Assembly: GCA_024227975.1 (NCBI GenBank)
Contig: JAAETV010000532.1
Span: forward strand, 1 to 52,558
Direction: 5' to 3'
DNA: 52,558 nt
Source: Actinomycetes bacterium
GTDB lineage: Bacteria; Actinomycetota; Acidimicrobiia; Acidimicrobiales; SZUA-35
The translations under genes were made by a program, and so were the position numbers. This document shows, one piece after another, positions 49,404-52,558 of this stretch. The notes below the pieces were generated by a model. That model was not told where the DNA came from. It did not search any database and saw only the letters and a list, made by a program, of their open reading frames with translations. Positions within the stretch are counted from its first letter, which is position 1, and each line of letters starts with the position of its first letter.

Positions 49404-50678
49404 TCAGGTTGGACTGGCTTCATCATCGGGGCCCCACTGCCCTTGACCTGGGATCTTCGCCCCCAACCCCGCGCTGTCGAGCAGGGTGGCAGGTCCGATC
49501 GAGGTGCGCCCAAAGCGCCTACGAATCTCGTCGACGGCGTCGTCAGCGGCGTTCCACTCCTCGGTTGTCGGCTCATGCGGCGCCACCCCGGCCAAGTCGT
49601 CGAAGCTCAGTTGATCGGCCACCTCAGCGGTCAACGAGGTAGCCCCCAAGCCGAGGAGGCGTATTCCCGGGTCGACTGTAACGGCGTCGAGGAGCTCGGT
49701 AGCGATATCAACGAGCGTCTTGGCGGAGTCGGTTGGCCGATCGAGAGTGGTGGATCTGGTCACGGTCTTGAAGCTCGGGTAGCGCAGCTTCAAGGTGACC
49801 GTTCGCCCCCTGAGGCCCGCAGCTCGCAAACGGGCGGCAACCGAGTCTCCCATCCTGACCAGTTCCCGTCGCAGAAGGTCCCGATCCTCGATGTCGCGAC
49901 TGAAGGTCTCCTCATGGCTGATCGACTTGGTCTGACGATCGACATCGACGGGGCGCTCGTCGCGACCATTCGCGACCTCATGGAGATGGTGCCCGTTTGC
50001 ATCACCGACGGCCGAAACCAGGACAGGGAGAGGGAGGTCGGCCAGCTCACCAACGGTGCTGATCCCCAAACGCCCAAGTCTCTCAGCCGTTTTGGGACCG
50101 ACCCCCCACAGAGCTCGAATGGGAAGGGGCCGAAGGAAGTCGTCGACCTGATGGTGCTCGACGACGTAGACCCCGGCCCCAGGCCGCACCTGGCGTTTGT
50201 CGATCTGGGGCTTGGCCTCTTCTGAGGCCAGCTTGGCTACCAGCTTGGAGCTGGCAACACCAACCGAGCACGTGAGTCCCTCGTTGTCGTGGACGGCTCG
50301 GCGGAGCTTCCAGGCAATGTCGACCGCCGAGCCCAAGGCTCGGCTGGCCCCCGAGACATCTAGGAAGGCCTCGTCGAGCGAGAGAGGCTCGACGAGGGGG
50401 GTCGTATCATGAAAGAGGGCCATGATCCGACCGCTGGCCTCACCATAGAGTTGATGGTTGCCGCCCATGAAGATGGCCCTCGGGCACAACTGACGGGCCA
50501 TGGCCGTCGGCATGGCTGAGCGGATCCCGTAGACCCGGGCCTCATAGGAGGCGGCGGCAACCACCCCCCGGGCTCCCGTCCCGCCGACTACGACGGGCTT
50601 TCCCTTCAGCTCAGGCCGTTCCCGCACCTCGACCGAGACGAAGAAGGCGTCCATGTCGACGTGGAGGATGGATCTCAT
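49404..50678 (-). CDS. dinB: DNA polymerase IV (Y-family)
   Basis: 424 residues. HVDMDAFF supplies Asp8 and Asp10, and SLDEAFLD supplies Asp102 and Glu103 of the active site. [15 protein letters not shown] and [12 protein letters not shown] are the palm and thumb helix-hairpin-helix blocks, and a little-finger domain follows. No clear clamp-binding motif is seen at the very C-terminus. It performs error-prone synthesis past lesions. The ATG overlaps the NUDIX gene stop as ATGA, suggesting joint control; I see no LexA-type box in front of the pair. Confidence 0.95.
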   Translation of the reverse strand: MRSILHVDMDAFFVSVEVRERPELKGKPVVVGGTGARGVVAAASYEARVYGIRSAMPTAMARQLCPRAIFMGGNHQLYGEASGRIMALFHDTTPLVEPLSLDEAFLDVSGASRALGSAVDIAWKLRRAVHDNEGLTCSVGVASSKLVAKLASEEAKPQIDKRQVRPGAGVYVVEHHQVDDFLRPLPIRALWGVGPKTAERLGRLGISTVGELADLPLPVLVSAVGDANGHHLHEVANGRDERPVDVDRQTKSISHEETFSRDIEDRDLLRRELVRMGDSVAARLRAAGLRGRTVTLKLRYPSFKTVTRSTTLDRPTDSAKTLVDIATELLDAVTVDPGIRLLGLGATSLTAEVADQLSFDDLAGVAPHEPTTEEWNAADDAVDEIRRRFGRTSIGPATLLDSAGLGAKIPGQGQWGPDDEASPT

Positions 50679-51217
50679 AGGCGTTCGACTCGGCGCTTCT
50701 GTCCCCTGGCTCCCGTCATCCGATAACGGAAGAGGCGGCCGTCCTGAACCCCGTCGATGAGATGGGCCAAGAGGGGTTCGACGACCCAGGGGTGGTTGTC
50801 TCCGAGATAGGAGGCGGCGGCCACCCGCTCGACATAGGTGGCCTCGACGACGATCCCATCGGGATCATCGACAATGATCTCGCCTTCGGAGGCCAAGGCC
50901 AGGTGGGCCTCGACCTCGAGGAAGAAACCGGCTTCGGGGGCGTGAACCTCGACCCGGTAGAGGGGCCCGTTCCAGGTGCTCACCCTGACCCCCGTTTCCT
51001 CCTCGACCTCCCGGGTCAGGCCTTCGATCGGTGACTCGCCAGGATCGATGACCCCGCCCGGGGTCGACCAGTCCACGCCACCTCCGGGCCGCAGGTTCTT
51101 GACCAGCAACACCGACGACCCGTTCATGATCACACCACCAGCTACCTGCCAATGACGCAGTCCGTCTTCACCCTTCGGGGGGACGTAACGATGGGCCTCA
51201 GCCGACATAGTCATCAT
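50675..51217 (-). CDS. NUDIX hydrolase
   Basis: 180 residues. The Nudix box is complete from [13 protein letters not shown] to [11 protein letters not shown] (residues 54-77), with the REVxEExG metal ligands. ATG codons at 51217, 51214 and 51208 are possible starts. It hydrolyses a nucleoside diphosphate linked to another group; overlap with dinB makes nucleotide-pool cleaning plausible but not shown. Confidence 0.92.
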   Translation of the reverse strand: MMTMSAEAHRYVPPKGEDGLRHWQVAGGVIMNGSSVLLVKNLRPGGGVDWSTPGGVIDPGESPIEGLTREVEEETGVRVSTWNGPLYRVEVHAPEAGFFLEVEAHLALASEGEIIVDDPDGIVVEATYVERVAAASYLGDNHPWVVEPLLAHLIDGVQDGRLFRYRMTGARGQKRRVERL

Positions 51218-51321
51218 TGTTGCTCATCTGAACCCTGGCAGCTCGGCTGGAGCCCAAGGTTCCCGGGTCCAGACCATAGGCTGATGGCGCCACCACCGGT
51301 CATCTGGGCAGGAAGCAGACA

Positions 51322-51792
51322 ATGACGAACTCCGAAGACCACCCAGCCGACGATCCGGCCAGCACCGACATTGCCGATAACGTCACGGACCGTCATCCTG
51401 ATGACACGACCCAGACGGTTGCGAAGGGTGAACTCGAGGCAATGGGTGGCCAAGACAGGTCACCACTCCCCTTCCAAGATCTGCGGGCACCGACCGCTGC
51501 CAATCCCACCCCTCCCGTCGGCGCTCGATTCTTGGCCTTCACCTCGATCCTGATTGGTGGCCTGCTCGGCGCCCTGATCGGCTACGGGACTACCGACCTG
51601 ATGGCCGAATCGTCGGTAATTGCCGCCCTGGGGGCAGTGGTCGGGGCTGCCTTGGGGGCGGTTGGGGTCGGTGTGGTCGCCGCCTTGGCGCTGCGAGCCA
51701 TGAACGAGTGGGAGGTGGCCCAACACCCCGAAGACGAGCGCACGATCGCCGAGCACCAGTCCGAGGGCCATCCCATCGAGTCGGAGTCCTGA
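51322..51792 (+). CDS. Small membrane protein of unknown function
   Basis: 156 residues from ATG 51322, with AGGAAG about 6 nt upstream. The N-terminal 65 residues are acidic and Thr/Pro-rich, probably disordered. Two Gly/Ala-rich membrane helices (about 70-90 and 98-122) contain GxxxG spacing, and the tail is acidic and His-containing. No family is recognised. It ends 1 bp before the next gene, so it is co-transcribed with it. Confidence 0.75.
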   Translation: MTNSEDHPADDPASTDIADNVTDRHPDDTTQTVAKGELEAMGGQDRSPLPFQDLRAPTAANPTPPVGARFLAFTSILIGGLLGALIGYGTTDLMAESSVIAALGAVVGAALGAVGVGVVAALALRAMNEWEVAQHPEDERTIAEHQSEGHPIESES

Positions 51793-51793
51793 G

Positions 51794-52558
51794 ATGAGTG
51801 ATCTCGATTGGGTCGCCCTGGCCGACCTGGCCACCCAATTGGCCGGCGAGGCCGGAGCCCGAGCCCTGGAGCTGGCGACCTCGGCCCGCCGCTCGACATC
51901 GACGAAGTCCAGCGTCACCGATCTGGTCACCACCGCTGATACCGCAGCCGAGGAGCTGATCGTGGCCGGCCTCGACCGAGCCCGGCCTGACGATGGCATC
52001 GAAGGTGAAGAAGGATCGAGTCGTTCCGGAGCGACCGGCGTGGTATGGCACATCGACCCGATCGACGGAACGACGAACTATGTCTACGACATACCGGCCT
52101 GGTCAGTATCGATCGCGGCCTCGATCCCGAACCCAGCGGCCACCGAGAGCGGGCCCCGGGTGACGGTGGCGGGGGTGGTGTTCGACCCCGCCAATCAACT
52201 CCTCTTCCGCGCCATCAAGGGATCGGGGGCGACCCGCAATGGGGATCCACTCAGTTGTTCGACCAAGGACGAGTTGGAGACGGCCCTGGTCGCCACCGGG
52301 TTCAGCTACCGGGCCGAGCGGCGCCGCAACCAGGCTCAGGTCCTCGTTGAGGTCCTGCCTCGGATTCGCGACATCCGTCGCTTCGGATCGGCCGCCCTCG
52401 ACCTGTGTGCGGTGGCCACGGGCCAGGTCGACGCCTACTACGAGCGAGGTCTCAACCGATGGGATCTGGCGGCCGGCCTCCTGGTTGCTACCGAAGCTGG
52501 GGCCGTGGCCGGCAACCTGGCCGGTGGCCCAGCCGACACCTCGTTCGTGTTGGCTTCC
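51794..52558 (+). CDS. Inositol monophosphatase family protein (C-terminus beyond window)
   Basis: 255 codons from ATG 51794 to the window edge, without a stop. The metal site is intact: Glu72-Glu73-Gly74, DPIDGTTN at 88-95 and WDLAAG with Asp224. The family dephosphorylates inositol phosphate, histidinol phosphate, fructose bisphosphate or PAP; the sequence does not decide which. The missing part should be only a few dozen residues. Confidence 0.9.
   Translation, partial: MSDLDWVALADLATQLAGEAGARALELATSARRSTSTKSSVTDLVTTADTAAEELIVAGLDRARPDDGIEGEEGSSRSGATGVVWHIDPIDGTTNYVYDIPAWSVSIAASIPNPAATESGPRVTVAGVVFDPANQLLFRAIKGSGATRNGDPLSCSTKDELETALVATGFSYRAERRRNQAQVLVEVLPRIRDIRRFGSAALDLCAVATGQVDAYYERGLNRWDLAAGLLVATEAGAVAGNLAGGPADTSFVLAS

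Overview
The window is a gene-dense, high-GC stretch with actinobacterial gene order. Protein families point to Actinomycetota: a bacterial proteasome activator (Bpa), a DUF3040 protein, a DivIVA/Wag31-like protein, a long-form IleS, and the order ileS - divIVA - yggT - sepF - yggS - pgeF - ftsZ - ftsQ. A deep-branching lineage such as Acidimicrobiia is my guess from the divergence of the proteins and was not tested. GTG and TTG starts are common. Several genes have a TAnnnT hexamer 6-7 nt before the start codon and no Shine-Dalgarno, which suggests leaderless transcripts. I saw no tRNA, rRNA, insertion sequence or CRISPR array.

Layout. (1) 1-7450, minus strand: a surface-polysaccharide operon. 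In transcription order it encodes a possible small membrane protein, an O-antigen ligase/polymerase-like protein, a Wzx-like flippase, a membrane-anchored GH9 glycosidase, a WecG/TagA glycosyltransferase and a family 2 glycosyltransferase cut by the window edge. (2) 7610-13765, minus: dnaE (preceded by DnaA-box-like sites and a 20-bp palindrome), a GNAT-like unknown, bpa and a phosphodiesterase. (3) 13860-14948, plus: an Rrf2 regulator and a nitroreductase. (4) 14887-17229, minus: a DksA-like protein, lspA and an rluD-type pseudouridine synthase. (5) 17510-20731, plus: ileS, ending at a strong two-way terminator. (6) 20820-39891, minus: the division and cell wall cluster, transcribed as mraZ - rsmH - ftsL - ftsI - murE - mraY - murD - ftsW - murG - murC - murB - ftsQ - ftsZ - pgeF - yggS - sepF - yggT - divIVA. 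Seven of the junctions are stop/start overlaps. murF is absent from its usual place between murE and mraY. (7) 40241-43221, plus: a lipoate-ligase-like protein, an HNH nuclease, an acyl-CoA dehydrogenase and a small unknown. (8) 43184-44206, minus: a ROK kinase. (9) 44299-48796, plus: a MoxR - DUF58 - transglutaminase operon. (10) 48887-51217, minus: a NUDIX hydrolase, DNA polymerase IV and a DUF3040 protein. (11) 51322-52558, plus: a small membrane protein and an inositol-monophosphatase-like protein cut by the edge.

The most unusual things are these. FtsW has a Lys/Ser/Thr/Ala-rich N-terminal extension of about 200 residues built from 26-residue (78-bp) tandem repeats. The DksA-like protein also has a long basic tail, and its zinc finger has lost two cysteines. 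The rsmH leader can form a hairpin with 17-nt arms that buries a strong Shine-Dalgarno belonging to an out-of-frame upstream ORF. The mraZ promoter overlaps a perfect 12-bp inverted repeat rich in TGGGA, which looks like a MraZ autoregulatory operator. A GH9 enzyme sits inside a Wzx/Wzy-type locus.
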